The notes under the pieces: generated by a model | The model's database searches: none | What the model saw: only the letters and a program-made list of their open reading frames with translations | Told to the model about the DNA's origin: nothing | Translations under genes and position numbers: made by a program | Shown: piece by piece, positions 8,359 through 15,408 of the stretch | Layout: each line of letters starts with the position of its first letter | Position numbering within the stretch: position 1 is the stretch's first letter | NCBI GenBank assembly: GCA_021324575.1 | Contig: JAJPIW010000018.1 | Span: 1 to 35,218 of the forward strand | DNA from: Intrasporangiaceae bacterium | GTDB lineage: Bacteria; Actinomycetota; Actinomycetes; Actinomycetales; Dermatophilaceae | Reading direction: 5' to 3' | Length of the DNA: 35,218 nt

Positions 8359-9570
8359 GTGCGTTCCTTCATCGAGCACCGCGACCACATCCTCGCGGAC
8401 CTCTCTCCCCTTCCCGCGCGGCGTGTTCCGGTCGCCGAGTCGTTGGGGCTGGTGCTCGCCGAGGACGTCGTCGCCCGTGTCGACCTCCCGGGCTTCGACA
8501 ACTCGGCGATGGACGGGTATGCCGTGCGGTCCGCTGATCTTGTTGGTGCATCGGCCGATTCGCCGGTCGTCCTCCCGGTCGACGGCGACATCGCGGCGGG
8601 TGACACCACGCGGCACTCGCTCGCGGCCGGTCGCGTGATGCGGATCATGACCGGTGCCCCCATGCCTGACGGGGCCGACGCGATCGTGCCGGTGGAGGCG
8701 TCAGACGGCAGCGCCGTGACGGTGTCGCTGATGCTCGCGCCTGAGGCTGGCCGCCACATCCGGCCACGCGGCGAGGATGTCCGCCTGGGCACGGTCGTCC
8801 TGCGGGCCGGTCAGCGGATCGGCCCCGGCCACCTCGCGCTGGCCGCGGCCGCGAACGTCGCAGAGGTGTCGGTCCACCCGCGTCCGCGGGTGGCGGTGTA
8901 CTCGACGGGCAACGAGCTGCAGACCGTCGGGTCCGAGCTCGCCTTCGGCCAGATCGTCGACTCCAACGGGGCGATGCTCGCCGCGCTGGTGCGTGCTGCC
9001 GACGCCGAGCTGGTCACGATCGGCCACCTGGACGACGACCCTTCGGCCGTGCGGGCGCTGCTCGAGCCCATTCCGGGGTCGCCGGACCTGCTGCTCACGG
9101 CCGGTGGGGTGTCGATGGGTGCCTATGACACGGTCAAGGAGGTCCTGAGCGAGGGGGGAGTGGACTTCGTGAAGGTCGCCATGCGACCCGGTATGCCGCA
9201 GGGCTCGGGCCGGATCGGACCGGCCCGGACGCCGATCATCACCCTGCCGGGGAACCCGGTGTCCTCGCTCGTGTCGTTCCAGGTCTTCGTCCTTCCGGCG
9301 CTCCGTCGGCTGGCCGGCCTCGACCCGCTGGCCGACGGCGCCTTCGAGGGTGTGGCAGCCGTCGACTGGCCCTCGATCCCGGGCCGGGTCGACTTCACCC
9401 GGGTCCTCGTCGGACCGGACGGGCTCCGACCGAGCGGCGGTCAGGGGTCGCACCAGCTCGGCGCCCTGGCCGACGCGACAGCCGTTGCGGTGGTCCCGGC
9501 CACCGACGACCACGTGGTCGCGGGTCAGGTACTCACCTGTCTCCCGCTGCTTGGCACGCTGGGCGCATGA
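8359..9570 (+). CDS. glp: Gephyrin-like MoeA-family protein (Glp / molybdopterin molybdenumtransferase)
   Basis: The 403-residue protein has full MoeA architecture: FDNSAMDGYAV near the N-terminus, MRIMTGAPMPDGADAIVPVE in domain II, the MPT-binding domain with TAGGVSMGAYD (Asp 257) and LPGNPVSSLVSF, and a C-terminal beta domain. MoeA inserts molybdate into adenylated molybdopterin. In Corynebacterium glutamicum a MoeA-like paralogue, Glp, binds FtsZ and the membrane receptor GlpR and acts in cell division, and its gene lies with UGP, acetyltransferase and receptor genes. The same neighbours are present here, so this gene is probably the Glp orthologue. Because moaC and mog follow directly, it may also be the working MoeA; the catalytic motifs look intact. 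The GTG at 8359 has a TACCGT box six bases upstream. The stop overlaps the moaC start (ATGA). Confidence 0.85.
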   Translation: MRSFIEHRDHILADLSPLPARRVPVAESLGLVLAEDVVARVDLPGFDNSAMDGYAVRSADLVGASADSPVVLPVDGDIAAGDTTRHSLAAGRVMRIMTGAPMPDGADAIVPVEASDGSAVTVSLMLAPEAGRHIRPRGEDVRLGTVVLRAGQRIGPGHLALAAAANVAEVSVHPRPRVAVYSTGNELQTVGSELAFGQIVDSNGAMLAALVRAADAELVTIGHLDDDPSAVRALLEPIPGSPDLLLTAGGVSMGAYDTVKEVLSEGGVDFVKVAMRPGMPQGSGRIGPARTPIITLPGNPVSSLVSFQVFVLPALRRLAGLDPLADGAFEGVAAVDWPSIPGRVDFTRVLVGPDGLRPSGGQGSHQLGALADATAVAVVPATDDHVVAGQVLTCLPLLGTLGA

Positions 9571-10046
9571 ACGACGCCCCCCGGCTGACCCACGTCCGGG
9601 CCGACGGGTCGGCACACATGGTCGACGTGTCCGCGAAGGCTGTGACCGCGCGGGAGGCGAGCGCCGCCGGCCGGGTTCTCGTCTCGCCGGCCGTGATCGA
9701 GGCGCTGCGCGGCGACGGCGTCCCGAAGGGCGACGCGCTCGGCGTGGCTCGGGTCGCCGGCATCCAGGCGGTCAAGAAGACGCCCGACCTCATCCCGCTG
9801 GCCCACCCGATCGCGGTCCATGGCGTGACCGTCGACCTCGTGGTCACCGACGAGGCGGTCGAGATCACCGCCACGGTGCGGACCGCCGACCGGACGGGCA
9901 TCGAGATGGAGGCTCTCACGGCCGTCGCGGTGGCCGCCCTCACCGTGGTGGACATGGTCAAGGCGGTGGACAAGCACTCCCGGATCACCGACATCCGGGT
10001 CACCGCCAAGTCCGGCGGCCGCTCCGGCGACTGGCGCGAGCCGTGA
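9567..10046 (+). CDS. moaC: Cyclic pyranopterin monophosphate synthase MoaC
   Basis: The 159-residue protein is MoaC, which with MoaA converts GTP to cyclic pyranopterin monophosphate, the first step of molybdenum cofactor synthesis. Visible motifs are MVDVSAK near residue 18, KKTPDLIPLAHP with the active-site His, TGIEMEALTAV (110-120) and DMVKAVDKHS with the catalytic Lys. The length is typical. Translation is coupled to glp through an ATGA overlap, and the last codon overlaps the GTG of mog. MoaA, MoaD and MoaE are not in the window. Confidence 0.95.
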   Translation: MNDAPRLTHVRADGSAHMVDVSAKAVTAREASAAGRVLVSPAVIEALRGDGVPKGDALGVARVAGIQAVKKTPDLIPLAHPIAVHGVTVDLVVTDEAVEITATVRTADRTGIEMEALTAVAVAALTVVDMVKAVDKHSRITDIRVTAKSGGRSGDWREP

Positions 10047-10543
10047 GTGCGGGGGAGAGCCGCGCGACCGGCATACGGGCTGCGGTCGTCACCTGCTCGA
10101 CCCGGGCAGCGGCCGGCGTCTATCCGGACCGCGGCGGTGAGCTCGTCGTGGCGACCCTCCGCGGCTGGGGTGTCGACGTGGCGGACGCCACGGTCGTACC
10201 CGACGGACCGGAGGTCCGCGTCGCGCTCGAGGCGGCCCTGGCCACCGGGCCCGACCTGCTGCTCACGACCGGCGGGACCGGTCTCACACCGACCGACGGG
10301 ACCCCGGAGGCGACCGCCCCCCTGCTCGACAGGTTGGTGCCGGGGATCGCCGAGGCGATCCGCGCCCAGGGCGTCGGGGCCGGCGTCCCGACCGCGATGC
10401 TCTCCCGTGGCGTGTCCGGGTTGGCCGGTCGGACGCTCGTGGTCAACCTTCCCGGCTCGACCGGTGGAGTCCGGGATGCCCTCGCCGTGCTCGAGCCGGT
10501 GGTGGCGCATGCCGTCTCCCAGATCCGCGGCGGCGACCACTGA
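10043..10543 (+). CDS. mog: MoaB/Mog-family molybdopterin adenylyltransferase
   Basis: The 166-residue protein belongs to the MoaB/Mog family that adenylates molybdopterin before molybdate insertion by MoeA. The binding loop TTGGTGLTPTDGTPEAT (75-91) and the C-terminal NLPGSTGGVRDAL are diagnostic. The GTG at 10043 overlaps the moaC stop (GTGA), indicating translational coupling. The GIR tripeptide at 10-12 uses the very rare Ile codon ATA and forms a copy of the dispersed GTATGCCG motif. With glp and moaC this gives three consecutive cofactor genes. Confidence 0.93.
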   Translation: MSAGESRATGIRAAVVTCSTRAAAGVYPDRGGELVVATLRGWGVDVADATVVPDGPEVRVALEAALATGPDLLLTTGGTGLTPTDGTPEATAPLLDRLVPGIAEAIRAQGVGAGVPTAMLSRGVSGLAGRTLVVNLPGSTGGVRDALAVLEPVVAHAVSQIRGGDH

Positions 10544-10556
10544 TGGGGCACCGGTG

Positions 10557-11192
10557 ATGTTCCGGCGGCGGACCGGTGCGCACTGGCCAGTACGCCTCAC
10601 GGCGACGACCCCGCGCGGTGAAGGCATCGTGCTGCGGCCGTTGACCGCTCGCGACGAGTCCGAGTTCGTCGAGGTGCGCCGCACCAACGCCCAGTGGTTG
10701 TCACCTTGGGACGCGACCAACCCGGTGCCCGGCGGCGGGGTACGAACGTTCGCCGCCATGCTCCGGTCCTTCGACGAGGAGGCGGCGATCGGTCGGCAGC
10801 TGCCGCTCGTCATCGAGGTCGATGGTCGGCTCGCCGGGCAGGTCAACCTGAGCAACATCACCCTCGGTTCGTTCCGCAGCGGGTCGGCCGGCTACTGGAT
10901 CTCCCGCGAGTACGCCGGGCGCGGCATCATGCCCACCTCTCTCGCGGCCGTCGCCGACCACGCCTTCACCACTCTGGGGCTGCACCGGATCGAGGTCAAC
11001 ATCCGGCCCGAGAACGCCGCGAGCCTCGCGGTGGTCCGCAAGCTGGGCCTGCGCCCGGAGGGGGTCCGCAAGCGGATGCTGCACATCGACGGCGCCTGGC
11101 GCGACCACGAGTCGTTCGCCGTGACGGTCGAGGAGCTGAACGGTGGGACGCTGCGGGATCGGCTGGATCACCCACAACACCAGTCACATTGA
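10557..11192 (+). CDS. GNAT family N-acetyltransferase, RimJ/RimL-like
   Basis: The 211-residue protein is a GNAT acetyltransferase of the RimJ/RimL type. It shows LRPLTARDESEFVEVRR at the N-terminus, AGYWISREYAGRGIMPTSLAAVADHAF with the acetyl-CoA binding loop, and LHRIEVNIRPENAASLAVVRKLGLRPEGVRKRML. RimJ-type enzymes acetylate protein N-termini, but a specific target is not evident. I placed the start at ATG 10557; GTG 10554 directly before it is equally possible. The gene lies 13 bp after mog. An acetyltransferase at this position, just before the SepX/GlpR gene, is conserved in actinobacteria, which may mean it belongs to the division module. Confidence 0.87.
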   Translation: MFRRRTGAHWPVRLTATTPRGEGIVLRPLTARDESEFVEVRRTNAQWLSPWDATNPVPGGGVRTFAAMLRSFDEEAAIGRQLPLVIEVDGRLAGQVNLSNITLGSFRSGSAGYWISREYAGRGIMPTSLAAVADHAFTTLGLHRIEVNIRPENAASLAVVRKLGLRPEGVRKRMLHIDGAWRDHESFAVTVEELNGGTLRDRLDHPQHQSH

Positions 11193-11235
11193 CGACACAC
11201 CGTCCCACGTCCGCCGCCTTGCCGACACCGCACCG

Positions 11236-11241
11236 TAACTT
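11236..11241 (+). promoter_or_regulatory. Leaderless-type -10 box of sepX/glpR
   Basis: TAACTT (TANNNT) ends six bases before the GTG start at 11248, inside the 55-bp gap after the acetyltransferase gene. The membrane protein therefore probably has its own promoter. Confidence 0.5.
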
Positions 11242-11247
11242 CGGAGC

Positions 11248-12297
11248 GTGGCGCCCAACGGACTCATCTTCCTTGTCGTTGTGGCGATCTGGGCTGCCTA
11301 TTTCGTCCAGTACTGGATCCGTCGGCGCGACCATCTCGCCACGGCACGGTCGATGGACCGCTTCTCGGAGTCGATGCGGGTGCTCGCCCGACGCAGTCCC
11401 CTCCCGCAGTCCTCGCTCGAGACCCCGGCGGCCCGCTCGTATGCCGTGAGCCCGGGTCGCTCGATGCGTCCCCAGGTCCTCGTCAAGCGAGCCGATGTGA
11501 CCACCTCGACCTCCATCATGGCCAACCATGTTGCTGGCGGGGCGGATTCGTCGGTCTCCGGGGCTGGGCCGTCGCCGCGACCTGTCTCGGCCGGTCGCCC
11601 GGCATACGACTCCTCGTCGGTCTCGGCGGACCGCACAACGCGCCCCGCGTCGTCGAGTGGCCGTCCGTCCCGGGTCCCGCGTCGGATCCGCGGCCTCGTC
11701 CTGCTCGGCCAGCTGGTCGCCTTCCTTGCCGTCACGGTCCTGGCGTTCGTCGGTGCCGTGGTCTGGTGGGCTCCACTCCTCGCGGTCGTGGCGATCGGCT
11801 GTGCGGTCGTCTGGGTCGGTGAAGGGGTCCGTGCCGAGCGCGCCACCCGAACGACCCACGGCCGCAACGCTGCTCGCCGTCCGGTCCGGGCCCGGTCGGT
11901 GCCGGCCCGATCGGCGCCGCGACGGGCGCCGCGACGCGCTCAGCCTGATCTTCCTTCAGCTGTTGCCGGTGAGGATGCTCCGCCGGTCGAGGTAGGTGCC
12001 GATCCTGAGCTCGAGGTGGCCGCAGCGGAGAGGCTCGAGCCCTACGGCTTCGAGGACCCGACTCCGGCGACCTCGCCGGCCGCTGTTTCGGCCGGCACCT
12101 CGCCGGCTGCGGTGCTCGTCGACGAGGACGACATCCCGCTCACCTGGGACCCTCGCCCGGTGCCGCGCCCGACGTACACGATGAAGGCCCGGGCGGACCG
12201 GCCACTGCCACCGCCGGCCGACGTCACCCCGACGCCCGTCGGTGTCGACGAGGACGACGACGTGCGCGCCGTCGAGCCGCAGCGCCACACCGGCTGA
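11248..12297 (+). CDS. sepX: SepX/GlpR-like divisome membrane protein
   Basis: The 349-residue protein starts with a membrane segment (residues 5-20, LIFLVVVAIWAAYFVQ) followed by YWIRRRDHLATARSMDRFSESMRVL, a conserved start in actinobacterial proteins of this locus. A disordered stretch follows, then two membrane helices (about 149-190), an Arg-rich region, and a long acidic, Pro-rich cytoplasmic tail. This topology and position match SepX of Streptomyces and GlpR of Corynebacterium, which sit at division sites; GlpR binds the gephyrin-like Glp. The assignment rests on topology, the N-terminal block and gene order rather than a catalytic motif. Start: GTG with a leaderless-type -10 box. The tail is poorly conserved in general, so length differences are expected. 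Confidence 0.72.
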   Translation: MAPNGLIFLVVVAIWAAYFVQYWIRRRDHLATARSMDRFSESMRVLARRSPLPQSSLETPAARSYAVSPGRSMRPQVLVKRADVTTSTSIMANHVAGGADSSVSGAGPSPRPVSAGRPAYDSSSVSADRTTRPASSSGRPSRVPRRIRGLVLLGQLVAFLAVTVLAFVGAVVWWAPLLAVVAIGCAVVWVGEGVRAERATRTTHGRNAARRPVRARSVPARSAPRRAPRRAQPDLPSAVAGEDAPPVEVGADPELEVAAAERLEPYGFEDPTPATSPAAVSAGTSPAAVLVDEDDIPLTWDPRPVPRPTYTMKARADRPLPPPADVTPTPVGVDEDDDVRAVEPQRHTG

Positions 12298-12381
12298 CTC
12301 CGAGCGGCTGAAACGGGGCCCCTGCTCGCTCCCAGCGCGGCCCGCGACGTCTGGGGACCTGCTCCCGCGTGCCGTTTATCG

Positions 12382-12420
12382 CGTGTGCGCGTGAGTCACC
12401 GGATAGCTCACGCGTACACG
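12382..12420. terminator. Long hairpin between convergent genes
   Basis: Two 14-base arms (12382-12395 and 12407-12420) pair perfectly apart from one G-U, around an 11-base loop. The hairpin lies in the 236-bp gap between the ends of sepX and the AI-2E gene, which converge, so a bidirectional terminator is likely. There is no T tract on either side, common in high-GC actinobacteria. Nothing else was recognised in this gap. Confidence 0.6.
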
Positions 12421-12533
12421 GGACAAAACGTGGGTTGCGGCTGCCAGCCGAGGTCGCCGGCCCACGACACCGTCCCGCGAGGTGGCTCGACGCCGCCGGC
12501 TCACCAGCTGCCGCGTGCCCGGCATAAGGAAGA

Positions 12534-13700
12534 TCAGCTCAGGTCGTGTGCGACCGCTTCGGCGTGGACGGTCGCCCGCTCGCCGTCGGTGTCCTGGTCG
12601 GACGGCGGCGGGACAGGATCGGGGGCGAGTGCGCCGCCGTCCTCCGGGTCCGGGGTCGGCTCGCCGGGCCTGTCGAGCAGGTGGTGGCCCACCGCGTTGG
12701 CCACCGCGGCGAAGGGGACCGCGACGAGCGCGCCGACGATGCCCGCGGTGATGACGCCGATCGCGATGGCCAGGATGACCGACAGGGGATGCACGCGTAC
12801 CGCCCGGCCGAGGAGGAACGGCTGGAGCACGTGCGACTCGATCTGCTGCACGAGGATGACCACGGCCAGCATGACGAGCGCCCACCCGGGGCCCCGGGCC
12901 ACGAGGGCGAGCAGGACGGCGACGGTGCCGGAGAGGGCGGCGCCGATGACGGGCACGAACGCTCCGATGAAGACGAGCAGGCCGATGGCCAGCACGAGCG
13001 GGACCCGCAGAACAGCCGCGCCGATCGAGATCCCCAGCGCGTCGGTCGCCGCCACGATGACGGTCGCCTTGGTGAAGGCCGAGAGCTGACCCCAGGCGAT
13101 CTCGCCGGAGGAGGCAAGCCGGTCGCGGGCGTTGCGGGGGAAGAGGCAGACCACCCAGGCCCAGATCCGCTCGCCCTCGTAGAGGAAGAAGTAGAGGGCG
13201 AAGAGGGAGATGAAGAGGCCGGCGAGGACGTGGGTGGCGGTGGTTCCGGCCTGGGCGGCAGTGTTGGTGATGCTGCCGCCGCTCTGGATCTGCTTCTTGA
13301 GCTGGTCGAAGTAGCTGGCGAACTGGTCGTCGGTGAGGTTGAACGTCGACAGGATCCACTGCCGGACCTGGCTGAGGCCCTCGGTGACCTGGTCGGTGAG
13401 CTGCTGGTAGCTGCTGGAGAACTGGGTTCCGATGATCGTGAAGGCACCTGCGATGACCGCCAGCGTCCCCAGCACGGTCACGCCCGCCGCCGCGCCCCGG
13501 GGGACGTGACGGGCCATCGCGCGGGTGACCGGCCACAGCAGCGCGGCGAGGAGCAGGGCCACGAACAGCGGGATGAAGACCTCGCTGAGGTGCGCGACGA
13601 TCTTGGCCAGGGCGAACAGGGCGGCGCCGATGAGGAGCAGCCGAAGGGACCACTCACTTGCCGCCCGTACGGGTTTGGGGACGGTGCTGACCTGCGCCAT
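12534..13700 (-). CDS. AI-2E family transporter (TqsA/YdiK-like permease)
   Basis: The 388-residue membrane protein belongs to the AI-2E transporter family (PF01594). It has an N-terminal pair of helices (about 20-95), a soluble loop rich in QQLTDQVTEGLSQVRQW, then five or more helices including FISLFALYFFLYEG, GLLVFIGAFVPVIGAALSG and the characteristic QQIESHVLQPFLLGRAVRVHPLSVILAI. Family members have been linked to autoinducer-2 export or Na+/H+ exchange; the true role is usually unknown. The C-terminal tail of about 45 residues is hydrophilic, rich in Pro, Asp and Glu. The ATG at 13700 is preceded by GAGGAG. The gene is divergent from tRNA-Ala. Confidence 0.88.
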   Translation of the reverse strand: MAQVSTVPKPVRAASEWSLRLLLIGAALFALAKIVAHLSEVFIPLFVALLLAALLWPVTRAMARHVPRGAAAGVTVLGTLAVIAGAFTIIGTQFSSSYQQLTDQVTEGLSQVRQWILSTFNLTDDQFASYFDQLKKQIQSGGSITNTAAQAGTTATHVLAGLFISLFALYFFLYEGERIWAWVVCLFPRNARDRLASSGEIAWGQLSAFTKATVIVAATDALGISIGAAVLRVPLVLAIGLLVFIGAFVPVIGAALSGTVAVLLALVARGPGWALVMLAVVILVQQIESHVLQPFLLGRAVRVHPLSVILAIAIGVITAGIVGALVAVPFAAVANAVGHHLLDRPGEPTPDPEDGGALAPDPVPPPSDQDTDGERATVHAEAVAHDLS

Positions 13701-13831
13701 GGAGCTCCTCGGGTTGGGAGGGGACTGATTTGGAGCCTACGTCGCCGACGCGTGTGCCACCTGTCCGGTATGCCGTTGATCTGCGGTTTTCCCTCCGGGC
13801 AGGGTCCGGTGTTATCGTTTCGGCTGCACTC

Positions 13832-13904
13832 GGGGCTGTGGCGCAGTTGGTAGCGCGTCTCGTTCGCAATGAGAAGGCCCGGGGTTCGAATCCCCGCAGC
13901 TCCA
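13832..13904 (+). tRNA. tRNA-Ala (anticodon CGC)
   Basis: The 73-base cloverleaf folds fully: acceptor stem GGGGCTG/CAGCTCC with one G-U, D stem GCGC/GCGC, anticodon stem TCTCG/TGAGA with a terminal G-U and loop TTCGCAA, and T stem CGGGG/CCCCG around TTCGAAT. The anticodon CGC reads the Ala codon GCG. The CCA end is not encoded. A TATCGT -10-like box lies 13 bases upstream, and a strong terminator follows directly. Confidence 0.96.
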
Positions 13905-13912
13905 CCCGACGG

Positions 13913-13945
13913 AGGCGGTCCGGTCGCTCGGCGACCGGACCGCCT
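13913..13945 (+). terminator. Rho-independent terminator of tRNA-Ala
   Basis: A perfect 15-bp GC-rich stem with a TCG loop begins nine bases after the tRNA and is followed by TTCT. This is the strongest terminator in the window. Confidence 0.88.
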
Positions 13946-13991
13946 TTCTACGTGAACACGGACAGGTGAGGTTCCCTGCCGGCGCCGCGCA

Positions 13992-14381
13992 TCAGGCGCG
14001 GGTCGCCTGCTCGTACTCGGTATCGGTGACGTGGTCGCCCCACGTGGCGTCGTCGTCCTCCCACATGGCGAGGTGGGTCATGAACCGGTCGTGGACTGCG
14101 CCGTGCCAGTGCTCCTCGCCGGGAGGGGTGTGGACCGTGTCGCCGGGCCTCATCACGATGACCTTCTCGCGGGTGGCGACCACACCGACTCCCTCGGTGA
14201 CCTGAAGCATCTGGCCCAGACTGTGGCTGTGCCAGGCCGTTCGTGCGCAGGGCGCGAAACGGACCGTGTTCACCCGGAGTCGCGAGTCGCCCTCGCCCCG
14301 CGCGACCACGTCGAACCACACGCTTCCGGTGAAGAGCTCGGCGGGACCCGCGGTCGTGGCCTGCTTGCTCAGGAGCTCCAT
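13992..14381 (-). CDS. Small metal-dependent cupin (hydroxynitrile-lyase-like family)
   Basis: The 129-residue protein is a single-domain cupin. The segment FAPCARTAWHSHSLGQMLQV holds H51, H53 and Q57, and PPGEEHWHGA holds H91, giving the His/His/Gln/His metal site seen in the small Mn-dependent cupins that include bacterial hydroxynitrile lyases such as the Granulicella enzyme. The ends, GPAELFTGSVWFD and THLAMWEDDDATWGDHVTD, also match that family. Many members have no known substrate, so lyase activity is only possible. The gene starts inside the end of the upstream XRE regulator gene (13-bp overlap), so the two are co-transcribed and the regulator probably controls or senses the pathway this enzyme serves. 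Confidence 0.82.
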   Translation of the reverse strand: MELLSKQATTAGPAELFTGSVWFDVVARGEGDSRLRVNTVRFAPCARTAWHSHSLGQMLQVTEGVGVVATREKVIVMRPGDTVHTPPGEEHWHGAVHDRFMTHLAMWEDDDATWGDHVTDTEYEQATRA

Positions 14382-15244
14382 GTCTTGTCCTGCTTTCGGG
14401 TTGGCTCGGCGACGGTCCAGCTGGCGAGCAGGCTGAGTGCCTCGGCAGCTGGGGAGTCCGGCGGGGCGGTGTAGACGTTGAGTCGTTGACCTTCGTCACC
14501 GGGCAGGTCGAGTGCCTCGAAGTCCAGGGTGAGGTCACCGACGAGCGGGTGGTGAAGTCGCTTCGTGCCTGTCCGGTGGTAGCGCACGTCGTGGGCAGAC
14601 CACCGTTGTCGAAACGGTTCGCTGCGGGTCGAGAGCTCACCGATGAGGTCTTGCAGGTTCTTGTCGTACGGGTCGCGGCCCGCTTCGGCGCGGAGGAAGG
14701 CGACGGCGTCGTCCTGGACGGTCTCGAAGTCGAGATAGAACTCGCGGGCATGCGGGCTGAGAAACACGAAGCGTGCGCTGTTGGGCTCTTCGGACTGTTG
14801 GTAGAGGGGGCTGTACAAGGCCCGTCCGAGGTCGTTGGCAGCGAGGATGTCGAAGCGTCCGTTACGCAAGAACGCGGGCATCGGCATCAGGTCGAGCATC
14901 CGCAGGATGGTCGGACGCACCCGCTTCCTGGTGGGGTTGCGCCGGACCGGCCTGCGGGTTGCCACGGTCTGGACCAGGCTGAACAGGTGGTCGCGCTCGG
15001 CTTCGTCGAGCTGAAGTGCATGGACCAGGCCGTCGAGGACACCCTCGGAGACCGAGCCGACCTGGCCGCGTTCCAGGCGGGTGTAGTACTCGACACTGAT
15101 CCCTGCCAGCAGGGCGACCTCCTCGCGGCGCAGGCCGGTCACCCGGCGGTTGGCGGCGCCGTACACCGCAAGCCCGGCCCGCTCGGGCGTGATCCTTGCC
15201 CGCCGCGTGGTCAGGAAGTCAGCGATGTCGTCCTTGGGGTGCAC
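14369..15244 (-). CDS. XRE-family regulator with MmyB-like ligand-binding domain
   Basis: The 291-residue protein has an N-terminal XRE helix-turn-helix (about 10-80; VTGLRREEVALLAGISVEYYTRLERG) and a C-terminal MmyB-like domain (about 105-275; MLDLMPMPAFLRNGRFDILAAND, then FLSPHAREFYLDF). This architecture is very common in actinobacteria, often beside the oxidoreductase or small enzyme it represses; MmyB-type domains bind a small hydrophobic ligand. I chose the second of two adjacent GTG codons (15244) because a TAGATT box ends six bases before it, fitting a leaderless start; the first GTG (15247) is the alternative. The cupin gene overlaps its 3' end. Confidence 0.88.
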   Translation of the reverse strand: MHPKDDIADFLTTRRARITPERAGLAVYGAANRRVTGLRREEVALLAGISVEYYTRLERGQVGSVSEGVLDGLVHALQLDEAERDHLFSLVQTVATRRPVRRNPTRKRVRPTILRMLDLMPMPAFLRNGRFDILAANDLGRALYSPLYQQSEEPNSARFVFLSPHAREFYLDFETVQDDAVAFLRAEAGRDPYDKNLQDLIGELSTRSEPFRQRWSAHDVRYHRTGTKRLHHPLVGDLTLDFEALDLPGDEGQRLNVYTAPPDSPAAEALSLLASWTVAEPTRKQDKTWSS

Positions 15245-15250
15245 CACCCC

Positions 15251-15256
15251 AATCTA
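15251..15256 (-). promoter_or_regulatory. Leaderless-type -10 box of the XRE regulator
   Basis: TAGATT on the minus strand (TANNNT) ends six bases before the GTG at 15244. No Shine-Dalgarno sequence is present. Confidence 0.5.
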
Positions 15257-15346
15257 GGGACGGCGCTCCCTGCGCGGGAGACCCTCCCGGTACCCCCAAC
15301 GGCTACCGGTTGGACCGTTGCCGATGGCGGTCGTCCCTCGATGCTC

Positions 15347-15375
15347 TTGACGCTCGCGGCGGATCTGTGTAGACA
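15347..15375 (+). promoter_or_regulatory. Candidate promoter of the polyamine-type ABC operon
   Basis: TTGACG and TAGACA are separated by 17 bp, a good -35/-10 pair for this genome. The predicted start (about 15382) falls within the inverted repeat 15378-15399. TAACAT at 15382-15387 is an alternative -10. Confidence 0.45.
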
Positions 15376-15377
15376 TA

Positions 15378-15399
15378 CTCCTAACATTTCAGTTAGGAG
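15378..15399 (+). promoter_or_regulatory. Inverted repeat overlapping the ribosome binding site of the ABC operon
   Basis: Arms CTCCTAAC and GTTAGGAG are a perfect 8-bp palindrome around ATTTCA. The right arm contains the Shine-Dalgarno AGGAG for the GTG at 15409 (nine bases spacing), and the left arm is its exact complement. It may be a DNA operator just downstream of the -10 box, bound for example by the GntR protein encoded at the operon end, or an RNA hairpin hiding the ribosome binding site. Confidence 0.6.
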
Positions 15400-15408
15400 C
15401 GTAGATAA

